A stretch of DNA of 58,468 nucleotides. It comes from Acidobacteriota bacterium (GTDB lineage: Bacteria > Acidobacteriota > Vicinamibacteria > Vicinamibacterales > UBA2999). Under the pieces are notes generated by a model. It was not told where the DNA came from. It did not search any database and worked only from the letters and a program-made list of their open reading frames with translations. Made by a program: the position numbers and the translations under genes. Each line of letters begins with the position of its first letter. Position 1 is the first letter of the stretch. The stretch is taken from positions 1-58,468 of the forward strand of contig VFZN01000018.1 of NCBI GenBank assembly GCA_016871195.1, written 5' to 3'. This document shows positions 16,924 through 27,800 of the stretch, one piece after another.

Positions 16924-17910
16924 GGCCACGTAGCGCGCGAATGCCTCGGGCGCCACATTGCCCCCGCTGACAATCGCCACCACATGGCGCGCATCAGCGG
17001 GAAGTCCCAGGCCCATCCGCACGGCTGCCGTCGCTGCGGCCCCGCTGGGTTCGGCCACAAGACGCGCGTACCGCGACAGCCACGCCACCGCGTCGGCAAT
17101 GGCCGTGTCGGGCACGGTCACCACCTCGTCGAGAAACGCCTGCGCATGTGCAAAGGTGATGTCACCTGCGCGAATCGTCAGCAGGCCGTCGGCAATCGAC
17201 GCCGTCGACGGCAGCGATACCGGCGCGCCGGCCGCCAGTGCGGTCTTCATGGTCGGCGCCCCTTCCGGCTCGACGCCCACCACTCGCACCGACGGACGCA
17301 CCTGCTTGATGGCTGACGCCAGTCCCGTCGCCTGGCCGCCGCCGCCGATCGACACGTAGATCACGTCGGCCTCGGGGCACTGCTCGAGAATCTCGAGGCC
17401 CACCGTGCCCTGCCCCGTGATGATCGCGTGGTGGTCGAACGGAGGAATGATGGTGAGGCCACGCTCGGCTGCCAGTGCCTCAGCCGCCACCTTCCGGTCG
17501 GTCGACGTGGTGCCGGCAAAGATCACCTCGGCCCCGTAGCTGCGCGCCCCTTCCACCTTCACCAGCGGCGCCGTCGTCGGCATCACGATCACCGCCGGTG
17601 CCCCCAGCAGCTGCGCCGCCAGCGCCACGGCCTGCCCGTGATTCCCTGATGAATACGTGATCACGCCGCGCGCACGCGCGTCTGCATCGAGCTGCGCGAC
17701 CATGTTGTAGGCCCCGCGAATCTTGAAGGCGCCCATCGGCTGCAGGCTCTCGCACTTCACAAAGAAACGCGCGGCCTCGCTGGTGCGCGGTGCACCTGAC
17801 GGATAGGGCACTTCAAGCAGCGGCGTGACGCGGGCCGCCGGACGGATCCGCACGTGCGCGTCGCGAATCTCATCAATGGTCACCAGCGGCATCGGCTGAG
17901 GGGCGCTCAT
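16900..17910 (-). CDS. threonine/serine dehydratase-like PLP enzyme
   Basis: 336 aa from the ATG at 17910, which overlaps the stop of the M28 peptidase gene (ATGA). Fold-type II PLP enzyme: the PLP lysine is in MGAFKIRGAYN, the SSGNHGQAVA phosphate-contact loop follows, then the glycine-rich SIGGGGQATG, and SGGN near the C-terminus. It lacks the C-terminal ACT regulatory domain of biosynthetic IlvA, so it looks catabolic, or like a serine racemase or threonine ammonia-lyase of the TdcB kind. Cytoplasmic. Confidence 0.9.
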   Translation of the reverse strand: MSAPQPMPLVTIDEIRDAHVRIRPAARVTPLLEVPYPSGAPRTSEAARFFVKCESLQPMGAFKIRGAYNMVAQLDADARARGVITYSSGNHGQAVALAAQLLGAPAVIVMPTTAPLVKVEGARSYGAEVIFAGTTSTDRKVAAEALAAERGLTIIPPFDHHAIITGQGTVGLEILEQCPEADVIYVSIGGGGQATGLASAIKQVRPSVRVVGVEPEGAPTMKTALAAGAPVSLPSTASIADGLLTIRAGDITFAHAQAFLDEVVTVPDTAIADAVAWLSRYARLVAEPSGAAATAAVRMGLGLPADARHVVAIVSGGNVAPEAFARYVALGAGAVA

Positions 17911-19553
17911 CGCTGCCCCGCCCGTGCGTTGGCGAACTGATCGCCGTCGTGATAGCGCGGCATCTCGGGCGCGGCGGCAATCTGCCAGCCGAGCCGCGCC
18001 AGCACCGTGAGATCGTTGAGGCCACCGGTGAAGTCCCACGTCGGGTCGTACTGGTCGGACGGCTGATGATATTCCTTGCCGTTGTAGGCCTCCTGCCGCT
18101 TGAGCAGTGCCTCGGCATTGGGACCGATGAACTGCTTCGGCTCGCTGATCGACAGCGCCGGCACACCAGCCTTCGCCAGCGGGAAGTGATCCGAACGGAA
18201 GAAGTAGCCGCGCTCGGGATGCGTGTCGGTGCCAGGCACACGTCCTTCGGCGGTAAGCAGCGCCTCGACCATCGGCCCCAGCGTCGAGCGGTCAGACCCG
18301 AGCTGCACCATGTCGGTCGTGGGCCCGAGATAGTTGAGGCCGTCGATGTTGAGGTTGGCAGCCATCTGCGCCGGCGGCAGCGGCGGATGCGCAATGAAAT
18401 GCTCGGCGCCCAGCAGTCCCGACTCTTCGGCCGTCGTGAACACGAAATACATCGACCGCCCCGGCTTCGTCGTCGCACGCGCCATGGCCTTGGCCACTTC
18501 GAGCAGTCCGGCCACACCCGAGGCATTGTCGTAGGCCCCGTTGTAGATGCGATCCAGATCCTTCGGTTCGCCGGGCAGCGCCTCGCGTACGCCGAAGTGA
18601 TCCCAGTGCGACGTCCACACGACGGCCTGCTGATCGTTGGCACCACGCAGCCTGGCGACGACGTTGTGTGCGGTTTTCCGTGCCGTGCGCTGCTGCAGCG
18701 TGGCAGCCGCCCTGATGCCGAGCGGTGCGGCCGTGAACCCGCGACGGGTGGCGGCGCGCCGCAGCGCATCGAGATCCTTGCCCGCGCGCTTCGCCAGGTC
18801 GATGGCGGCCTCTTCCGAAATCCAGGCTTTCACGCCAAGCGCGGGTGCGCCCTCACCCGGCGGCAACGAATACTGAGTACCGCTCCAGGACGACTGCACC
18901 ACCTGCCAGGGATAGGTGGCCGATTCATACGTGTGAATCAGCAGCGCACCGGCGGCCCCCTGCCGCGCCGCTTCCTCAAACTTGTACGTCCAGCGGCCGT
19001 AGTACGTGAGCGCCTTGCCCCCGAACAGCGTCGGCTCATCGTCCGGGGCCGGCGGGTCGTTGACCATCATCAGCACCCACTTGCCCTTGACGTTGACGCC
19101 GTCGTAGTCATTCCACTTGAGCTCGGGGGCATTGATGCCGTAGCCGACAAACACCACATCGCCCTGCACCTGCACGCGCGCGTCTTCCTTCCCCGAAAAC
19201 GCCAGCACGTCCTTCATGTAGCGATACGTGGCGCCGGGAATGCTCAGCGTGAAGCCGCGGTCGACCCTCGACTCGACAATCGGCACCGCCTGCAGGAAGG
19301 TGCCGTTGTCACCCGCGGGCTCGAGCCCGAGGGCCTCGAGCTGTGTGGCGATGTACTGCTCGGCCAGTTGACCTCCGCGCGTGGCCGGTGCGCGCCCTTC
19401 GAACAGATCGGACGACAGCATCTTGAGGTGCGCCGTCAGCGACGCGGTGGTCATGGCGTCGAGGGCCGGCCCCGGCGGTGGAGCCGGAGGCGGCGGCGGG
19501 GCAGAGCACGCCACCAGAGACAGCGTCAGCAGGAGGGCAGCAGGATGTCGCAT
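17907..19553 (-). CDS. M28 family zinc peptidase lipoprotein with PA domain
   Basis: 548 aa from the ATG at 19553; an ATG four codons upstream is also possible. MRHPAALLLTLSLVAC is a lipoprotein signal with lipobox LVAC, followed by a proline-rich linker. A PA domain lies about 120-290. The M28 core follows with zinc ligands in SHWDHFG, YDNASGVAG, TAEESGLLG, NIDGLN and the late EYHQPSDQYDP. It would sit on a membrane facing the periplasm or surface and act as an aminopeptidase. Coupled to the dehydratase gene by a 4-nt overlap. Confidence 0.92.
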   Translation of the reverse strand: MRHPAALLLTLSLVACSAPPPPPAPPPGPALDAMTTASLTAHLKMLSSDLFEGRAPATRGGQLAEQYIATQLEALGLEPAGDNGTFLQAVPIVESRVDRGFTLSIPGATYRYMKDVLAFSGKEDARVQVQGDVVFVGYGINAPELKWNDYDGVNVKGKWVLMMVNDPPAPDDEPTLFGGKALTYYGRWTYKFEEAARQGAAGALLIHTYESATYPWQVVQSSWSGTQYSLPPGEGAPALGVKAWISEEAAIDLAKRAGKDLDALRRAATRRGFTAAPLGIRAAATLQQRTARKTAHNVVARLRGANDQQAVVWTSHWDHFGVREALPGEPKDLDRIYNGAYDNASGVAGLLEVAKAMARATTKPGRSMYFVFTTAEESGLLGAEHFIAHPPLPPAQMAANLNIDGLNYLGPTTDMVQLGSDRSTLGPMVEALLTAEGRVPGTDTHPERGYFFRSDHFPLAKAGVPALSISEPKQFIGPNAEALLKRQEAYNGKEYHQPSDQYDPTWDFTGGLNDLTVLARLGWQIAAAPEMPRYHDGDQFANARAGQR

Positions 19554-19613
19554 GAGCGACAGCATACCAAGCCGGTCTGCCCCGGCCCATGCCCTGCCTG
19601 CCGGGCTGCGGGG

Positions 19614-20528
19614 TCAGCCGCTGTTCGTGTTCCGATACTCCTGGACCAGCCGTGCCACGTGCGTCGAGGCCCCCCGCACTGTCGGCTGCCAGCCCAGGGC
19701 GTGCGCGCGCGTGCTGAGCACCCGCTGATCGAGTGCCAGCGCATCGGCAAAGGGGCCCAGCTTGGTGCGCGCTTCCTCGAGCGGCATGTGCCTGATGTCA
19801 GGGCGCTGCGCCAGATGGTCGGCCAGTGCCTCGGCAATGTCGTTGACGGATTCCTCCGCACCATCAGTGCCGTGATACACGCCGTCGGCATCGGTCGTCT
19901 CGGCAATGCGCAGGTAGAGTTCGGCGAGGTCACGGTGGTGCACACCCGGCCAGTGGTTGGTACCGGGGCCGACGACCCTGATCAGGCCATTCAGCGCCTG
20001 CTTCACCAGATCACTGACGATGCCCTGCCCGCCGCCGAAGACGATGCCGGGACGGATGATGGCGGTGCGAAGGGCCCCGCCGTGGGCCGAGCGCACGAGC
20101 GCCTCATGCGGCGCACGCCAGGCCGAGATGGCGGCCGGTGCTAGCGGCGCGGATTCATCCACCGCCACCGGCGCCTGCCCGAGTACCCAGATGCCCGAGG
20201 TGTAGAGAAAGGCCCGGGGGGCGGTGGCCTGCTTCAGCGCGGGCAGCCACGCGTCGAGCAGCGCGCGCTCGAGTGCCGGTCCGCGTGCCGAGCCTTCGAA
20301 GGCGGTGTGCACCACCACATCGGCACCCGCTGCGGCCTCGATGAGGTCCGCCGGGTGTTCCATGTCACCGGGCACGGCCTCGGCACCGAGCGATTCGAGC
20401 AGGCGGAGCCGCTCCTGCGACCGCCCGATGGCCACCACCGAGTGGCCCGCCTTCAGAAATATCTCCACCACCGATGACCCGATATATCCGGTGCCACCGG
20501 TCACACACACACGCAACGCCATCAGCAC
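19614..20528 (-). CDS. atypical SDR family NAD-dependent epimerase-like protein
   Basis: 304 aa. Rossmann motif TGGTGYIGSS lies near the N-terminus, GDMEHP and VVHTAFEG follow, and a RPGIVFGGGQG segment is typical of extended or atypical SDRs. The usual YxxxK catalytic pair is replaced by a WRAPHEA stretch, so classical epimerase chemistry is unlikely. Binding or reduction of an unknown substrate is more plausible. Start: GTG at 20528 has AAGG 5 nt upstream; ATG at 20522 is the alternative. Confidence 0.82.
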   Translation of the reverse strand: MLMALRVCVTGGTGYIGSSVVEIFLKAGHSVVAIGRSQERLRLLESLGAEAVPGDMEHPADLIEAAAGADVVVHTAFEGSARGPALERALLDAWLPALKQATAPRAFLYTSGIWVLGQAPVAVDESAPLAPAAISAWRAPHEALVRSAHGGALRTAIIRPGIVFGGGQGIVSDLVKQALNGLIRVVGPGTNHWPGVHHRDLAELYLRIAETTDADGVYHGTDGAEESVNDIAEALADHLAQRPDIRHMPLEEARTKLGPFADALALDQRVLSTRAHALGWQPTVRGASTHVARLVQEYRNTNSG

Positions 20529-20559
20529 ATCTACCTTGCTTCGTGCGCCAGCGCAGGGA

Positions 20560-21933
20560 CTAGATGTCCCACACGCGGCCCTGGTCGAAAAAGGTAATCA
20601 TTCCGTCTTCGCTGACCTTCAGTACCGGGCCCGCCTGACTCGCGGCCAGGGCCGCCGTCGTGCGCGCGCCCTCGGTCTCGACCCGCGCATCAGCGGACGC
20701 GGGCACCGGGTGCCGCAGAATCGCGCCCACTGCCAGCAGCTGTCCATGCGGGTCGCACACTACCGCCCCGTCGAGCGTCGCCAGCGAGGCCAGCACACTT
20801 TCATCAAGGTCGGTCGCCGTGCGCCCGGCGAACAGGTGGAACAGGTGTCGCCGCTCGAGTCCGCTGTCGTTGCCCGAGGCAGGCACCGGCTCCATGTCGA
20901 GCCGATCACTCGGCGTCACCAGTGTGCCCAGACTCTCGAGGGGCCGCCGCAGCACCACAAACAGCGCGCCGTCCCGCGCATCGGACAGGTCGAGAGCCGT
21001 TTGGAAGAGGCGCCGTGCCAGCGCACGGTCGCCAACCGCGCGTTCCCACAGCTGATACTTGGCCGAGAGGTCAAGCAGGTGCCAGTGGGCGTTGCGGAAC
21101 GCAAACACCTGCTCACCGCCCGCAAACACCTTGATCTCGCGCTGCGGACTCAGCACCACCGCAACATGTCCGCCGAGCAGCGTGGCCCGCGCATGCGCCC
21201 GATAGTCGGCGCCGCATGGCACGGCCAGCGTGGCCCCCTGCGCCACCTGCGTGGCCCAGCGGTCGACGTCGACAATGCTCAGGAGGCGTCCGTCGCGTCC
21301 GGTGAGAAACACGGTGTGTTGGCCGTCGGCCAGCCGGAAGAAGCTCTTGATCGACGTCAGTGCCTGAGAGTAGTAGGGGCCGGTCGCTGCCACTTCGGGA
21401 GGCGACACCGGGTCATAGTCGGTGCCCAGCAGCAGGACGCCAGTCGAGATGGGACGGTTCTCGTATGTGGACAACGCGGCCATGCGCAGCACGTCGATGA
21501 CCTCGACCACACGGTCGACCATGGGTGCAGGCACCGGCAGTTCGTAGTGCGTGGGATCGAAGAAGGCCCCGATGTAGCAGTCTTCGATAGCCCCGCGGAA
21601 CAGGTCTCCCTGCTCGATCATGCCGCCCGGGTTGAGGATGGCCTCGACTCTGGCCGACAGCACCGCCCCGATGGCACGCGCGGTGCGACGCTCGTTGTCG
21701 GTGAAGGGTCGGCCCTCGGGGACGCGCAGGCGATAGCGACGGCCATACCAGAGCGCCGACATCACCGACGGATCGGTGCCCGGTTCGATGGTCAGCCGCC
21801 CCTCGGCCGCCTCCGAGTCGACCGGTTCCGATTCGAAGATGGCGCGCTCGAAGAAGCGGCGCAGGGCCCGCTGGAGGAACCCGTCATAGCGCACCCCCAC
21901 GGCACTGGCGGGTGGTAGCCGTGATGTTGGCAC
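20560..21933 (-). CDS. sensor protein with degenerate DisA_N/DAC (diadenylate cyclase-like) domain
   Basis: 457 aa from the GTG at 21933, which has GGAG 5 nt upstream. Most of the protein (1-370) is an uncharacterised globular sensor-like region. The C-terminal 70 residues resemble a c-di-AMP synthase core: LDGAVVCDPHGQLLAVGAIL carries the DGA motif (388-390), but the RHR motif is RTT (424-426) in EGARTTAAL. Loss of RHR predicts no cyclase activity. This fits proteins annotated as probable DACNV/DACNG-type sensors. It may bind nucleotides and signal; family naming is from memory of the pattern. Confidence 0.75.
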   Translation of the reverse strand: MPTSRLPPASAVGVRYDGFLQRALRRFFERAIFESEPVDSEAAEGRLTIEPGTDPSVMSALWYGRRYRLRVPEGRPFTDNERRTARAIGAVLSARVEAILNPGGMIEQGDLFRGAIEDCYIGAFFDPTHYELPVPAPMVDRVVEVIDVLRMAALSTYENRPISTGVLLLGTDYDPVSPPEVAATGPYYSQALTSIKSFFRLADGQHTVFLTGRDGRLLSIVDVDRWATQVAQGATLAVPCGADYRAHARATLLGGHVAVVLSPQREIKVFAGGEQVFAFRNAHWHLLDLSAKYQLWERAVGDRALARRLFQTALDLSDARDGALFVVLRRPLESLGTLVTPSDRLDMEPVPASGNDSGLERRHLFHLFAGRTATDLDESVLASLATLDGAVVCDPHGQLLAVGAILRHPVPASADARVETEGARTTAALAASQAGPVLKVSEDGMITFFDQGRVWDI

Positions 21934-21980
21934 GAGGACTCCATGATACCCGATGGATACCTTCCCCTCCGCAGCCAGGT

Positions 21981-22010
21981 TTGCGTGGTTCCGCCTCACC
22001 GTGACACAAT
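21981..22010 (+). promoter_or_regulatory. candidate promoter of infA
   Basis: TTGCGT (21981-21986), an 18-bp spacer, CACAAT (22005-22010), then ATG 12 nt later. The resulting 5' leader would be very short, which agrees with the lack of a clear Shine-Dalgarno site. Confidence 0.4.
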
Positions 22011-22022
22011 CAGTGGGATTTC

Positions 22023-22241
22023 ATGAGTAAAGACGACCTGATAGACATGCAAGGCACCGTCATGGCCGTGCACAGCGGTGGCCTCTACCGCGTGCAGGTC
22101 GATGCCGGTCACGAAGTGCTGGCGCAGCTCAGTGGACGCATGCGGAGGTTCCGCATCAAGGTCGTCCCCGGCGACCGCGTCACGGTCGGCATCTCGCCCT
22201 ACGACCCCCAGCGCGGCATCATCACCTTCCGCGCCCGCTAG
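22023..22241 (+). CDS. infA: translation initiation factor IF-1
   Basis: 72 aa, the family's normal length. It is a single S1/OB-fold domain with the diagnostic QGTVMAVHSGGLYRVQVD, GRMRRFRIKVVPGDRVTV and SPYDPQRGIITFR segments. It binds the ribosomal A site during initiation with IF-2 and IF-3. It is usually found in ribosomal-protein operons; here it stands alone before a DEAD-box helicase. Confidence 0.97.
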   Translation: MSKDDLIDMQGTVMAVHSGGLYRVQVDAGHEVLAQLSGRMRRFRIKVVPGDRVTVGISPYDPQRGIITFRAR

Positions 22242-22249
22242 CACGCACG

Positions 22250-23531
<1,282 letters not shown>

Positions 23532-23545
<14 letters not shown>

Positions 23546-23741
23546 GCGCTTTGCCAGCTGCCGCTGGCACCAGGCCGCGGCCGATGGCCTGCCGGCGCAC
23601 TGCACCCATCGTGATGTGCTGCCGGTGACCGGCGCCCAGGGCTTTTCGCCCGACGCCTGGTGCGGGGACTGCGCCTTCTACAAGGCGCGGCGCATCGTCC
23701 GGCGCCCCGATCGTCAGTCGACCGACGACTGGGCCAGATAG
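23532..23741 (+). CDS. small Cys-rich (zinc-binding-like) protein
   Basis: 69 aa. The GTG start lies inside the end of the helicase gene (14-bp overlap). CRWH, HCTHRDVLP, and WCGDCAFYKARR supply four Cys and several His, consistent with one small zinc site. No characterised function recognised. Its coupling to infA/helicase suggests a role in RNA or ribosome biology; this is inference. It overlaps the convergent TPR gene by 28 bp. Confidence 0.65.
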
Positions 23742-24811
23742 CCCCGCGCCCGGGCCGCCCACTCGCCCTCGGGCTCGAGCGCGAGGTAGGCCTTCCAGTG
23801 GGCCTGCGCCGCGCGAGCCCGTCCGACCTGCTGCCACAGCAGGGCCAGCCGCAGATGCGTATCCACATGATCGGGGTCGAGCGCCAGCGCCGCGGCGTAC
23901 CACCGCTCGGCCTCGGACACGCGCCCGTCATCCGCATGCAGGTTGCCGAGGTTGTAATGCGCTTCGACCGACTCGGCGTCCAGGGCCGCAGCCCGCTCGT
24001 AGAGCGGCCGTGCCTGCGCGGCGTCACCCGCCTCGTAGTGCAGGTTAGCGAGGTTGATGAGCGCCGGCACGAGCGCCGGGTCATGCGACAGCGCGGTCTC
24101 GTAGGCCGTGCGCGCCGCCTCGCGCGCCTCGGGGCCCTCGTCCTCGTGCAGCGACGCGCGCAGGAACCACTGCTCGGCCAGCGACAGCGCCTGGTCGTCC
24201 GTCGCGGCATCTGGCAACGGCGGCACCTCAGGCGCGCGGCGCTGCGGCATTTCGACGACGCGCGACTGCGTGACCTGCGATGAAAAATCAAAGCTGAGCT
24301 GGCCGGCGCGCACCGCGCGCAGATCATCGAGCACCGCCCTGAACGACTGACCGCGCGCCAGCGCGTCATGCACGCGCCGCAGCAGCGAGGCCCCGTCAAA
24401 ACGGACCCAGGCGTCGCGATCATTCTCGAAGACCACACGCAGCCAGCCGCCCGCGCGCAGCTGTCGCACGTGCGGGGCCTGCACCAGCGGATAGCGCGCG
24501 CGCAGCTCCGCCACACCGAAAATCTGTGCGCGCTCGTCGAGAAAGTCGGGGATGCCCAGCCAGCGGCAGAAGGTGCGCTCGTCGATGGCCCGCGCGTGGG
24601 ATTCGCCTGCGGGCGCATCGCCGCCCTCCACAATCACCGTGGCCTCGTCTGGCGAGCCGACGAGCCGCGCACCGGCGCGGGTGAGGGCCGCCCCCGTCTC
24701 GCGTCGCGACAGCGACCACAGGCGCCCGACAATGGCGACCCGCGCACCGGCGAGCGGCGGGGCCTGCCCGTCGGGAAACGGAAGGCCCGCCATGACCGTG
24801 GTCTCAGGCAT
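23714..24811 (-). CDS. BRCT-like / MerR-like / TPR protein
   Basis: 365 aa. Residues 20-65 (LAGARVAIVGRLWSLSRRE and onward) look like a BRCT-type fold as in DNA-ligase C-termini. Residues 95-160 (FGVAELRARYPLVQAPHVRQL) resemble a MerR-type winged helix. From about residue 205, consecutive TPR units follow (LINLANLHYEAGDAAQARPL, HYNLGNLHADDGRVSEAE, LRLALLWQQVGRARAAQ). This suggests a DNA-associated scaffold or regulator. Its start overlaps the upstream oxidoreductase gene by 8 bp, so the two are coexpressed. Confidence 0.8.
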   Translation of the reverse strand: MPETTVMAGLPFPDGQAPPLAGARVAIVGRLWSLSRRETGAALTRAGARLVGSPDEATVIVEGGDAPAGESHARAIDERTFCRWLGIPDFLDERAQIFGVAELRARYPLVQAPHVRQLRAGGWLRVVFENDRDAWVRFDGASLLRRVHDALARGQSFRAVLDDLRAVRAGQLSFDFSSQVTQSRVVEMPQRRAPEVPPLPDAATDDQALSLAEQWFLRASLHEDEGPEAREAARTAYETALSHDPALVPALINLANLHYEAGDAAQARPLYERAAALDAESVEAHYNLGNLHADDGRVSEAERWYAAALALDPDHVDTHLRLALLWQQVGRARAAQAHWKAYLALEPEGEWAARARGYLAQSSVD

Positions 24812-27800
24812 GGGTCAGCGCAGGGGCCGCCGACAGGACTCGATCGAGCCACAGGTTCGACAGCTTCTCCTGCACGCTGTTCTGACGCAGCCGGGCGTAG
24901 AGATTGTCAAAGTCGACGCGATCGAGTTCCTGGTCCTGGTTGTAGCACGAGAAGACAAACGCTTCCCGCCCGGTCACCGGATCCACATGCCGCTGCAGGC
25001 ACTGCGCACACACTTCCTTGAGCATGCACTGCATCGGGGAGTTGATACTGCCGATGCCGACGTGCGTCGGCTGCAGATACGGCTGCAACACGCCGTGCCG
25101 CGCCTGCCGTACGGCGTTCATCATGCGGTCGGAGCCGATCGCAATGATACGCGTCACCGCTTCGATGGGCACCACCTGGGTGCCGAGCCGGCCTTCGGCA
25201 TAGGCCACCATTGCCTGAACGATATTGCCCCGGAAGTGTGTGTCCTGCGGCCGCGCGGGTGCAATGACCGGGCCGGCATCGCTGGCCCAGATGACCTGAT
25301 CCGTAGACGACTCGATGTCTTCGCGCTTGAAGACATCGGCGCCGTTCTTGTAGCCCGCAAAATAAATCACCCGGTTGCCACGGGCCTTGAGGGCCCGCGC
25401 GATCGAAAAGAGCACCGCATTGCCCAGTCCCCCACCGGCCAGCAGCACCGCCGACTGTTCGGGGATCTCGGTGGGGGCACCGGTCGGACCCATCACCACG
25501 ACGGGTTCGCCAGGCTGCAGGTAGGCACACAACCGGCTCGAGACGCCCATCTCGAGTGTGATGAGTGACAGCAGACCCTGCTCGGCATCAACCCACGCAC
25601 CGGTGAGGGCGATGCCCTCGAGGGTCATCGATGTGTCGTACCCGTCAACGTGCACGCGTCGGCTGTCGCGTTCGAAGTTCTGCAGACGATAGAACTGGCC
25701 GGGCTGGAAGTGCCGAGCCGCGGCCGGAGCGCGCACGATGACTTCGATGATCGTCGGCGTCAGCCGCACCACGCGTTCCACGCGCGCATCGAACTGGTCG
25801 GCACAGTACGTCGTCAGCTGCCGCCAGACCTGCTCGCGGGCCGGTTGCCCGGCAGGGTCCTGCCGCCTGATCTCGTCGGCAAAGAGCGCCACGACGTGCG
25901 GATAGCCATGCTTGGCCGAGGCCATGGCCTTGACCACGTTGCCGTTATAGCGCGGATGGTTGTCGCCGTAATACGACACGCAGCGGCCGTCGGCGGTCAG
26001 GTGCGATGTGAAGAAGCCCTCGGCATCGGGCTCGAGCGCCACCTGCCCGTCAGGCCGACGCGTCGCCCGATAGCCCTGAAAGAAGCGCTGGCGTCCATCG
26101 AGCTCGAACGTCCCCGGATATTCCTTTTCATACGTGACGTTGGGCGTCGTGCCTGCCGCCACGAGCACCGTGCGGGCCGGCAGTTCGATGGGGGTCTCGT
26201 CCTCGGCCCCGTCCGTCCGCGTGAAACGCATGGCGCGCACGTGGCCATACGCGTCGGGTACGGCTTCCACCGGTTTCATCTGCTCGGCAAACACAATGCC
26301 TTCCTCGAAGGCCTTCGTGACTTCCTCATGATTGAGCCGATACGCCGGCGAGTCGCTGAGCCGCTTGCGATAGGCCAGCGTGACGCCACCCCAGGCGCGC
26401 AGCAACGGCACGAAGTCGGCCGCCTCACCCGCCCCGAAGGCACGGGCACGCTCGGCGCGCACGGCGCGTCCGTGCACTAGGAACTGATCCAGAATCTGCT
26501 GCTCTTCTTCGTCGAGATGCGCCCGCACGACCGACTCGCCGAGGGCGGCAGACAGCGCCTCGTGCCGATCGAGAATCTTCTCGACCTGCAGCGGGTAGTA
26601 GGCCATCAGCTCGGTCGCTGTGTCGACGCCGGTGAGTCCGCCGCCGATGACCACCGCCGGCAGTCGCACCTGCAGGTTCGAGAGCGACTCGGGCTTGAAG
26701 GCACCCGACAGCTGCAGGCCCATGAGAAAATCACTGGCCTTGCGGATGCCGCGCAGCAGGTTGTTGCGGATGTCGATGATGGTAGGCCGACCCGCGCCTG
26801 CCGCGATGGCCACATGATCAAATCCCCACGCCCACGCATCGTCAATCGGCATCGACCCGCCGAAGCGCACGCCCCCGTGGATGGCGCACTTGCTCCGCCG
26901 GGCCAGCGTGAGGTGAATGAGGCTGAGGAAGTTCTTGTCCCACCGCACCGTGATGCCGTATTCGGATACGCCCCCAAAGCCTTCGAGAATGCGCTGATCC
27001 AGCGGCGCATACAACTCGGCCCAGTCGCGCACCGGGCGAGGCGGCTCGCCATTCCCACCGGTGAGCGCACGCGGCAGCGGCTCAATCTTGAGACCGTCGA
27101 TGGCCACGACGCCGAAACCCTCGTTGAGCAGGTAGTGCGTCAGCGTGTAACCGGCTGGGCCCAGGCCCACCACGAGCACGTTCTTCCCGTTGTAGGGCAA
27201 GGCGTAGGGGCGCGCGATGTTCAGGGGATTCCAGCGCGTCAGCAGCCCGTAGATTTCCACTCCGAATGGCAGCGCCAGCACATCGGTCAGCACACCGGTT
27301 TCCACCTGGGGAATGTTCACCGGCTCCTGCTTCTGGTAGATGCAGGCTTTCATGCAGTCGTTGCAGATGCGGTGGCCAGTACCGGGGCACATCGGGTTGT
27401 CGATGGCGACAATGGCCAGCGCCCCGATGGCATCGCCGTGCTTGCGCACGGTATGCATCTCGGAGATCTTTTCGTCGAGCGGACAGCCTGCCAGCGGAAT
27501 ACCCAGCGCATTGCGCGACACGGTGCCGGCCTTGTCTCGAATGCCCTTCGAACAGCTGTCTTTCTCGCGCTCGTGGCACAGCACGCAGTAATGAAGTTCG
27601 CTGAGCACTTCGCGCGGGCTGTATCGCCCGTCGGTCAGCGCAAAACCCTGCCGGCGCCGCAGCGTGGCATCCGGCCCCGTCATCAGCTCGGGCACGTCGG
27701 CCCGGGGTCGCTGCACACGCACCAGCTGGTCAGCGTTGATGGTCTCTGGGAAGCGGAACACGACCCACTCGCGCAGCTGCGGCGCGTGCACGTGCGCGGC

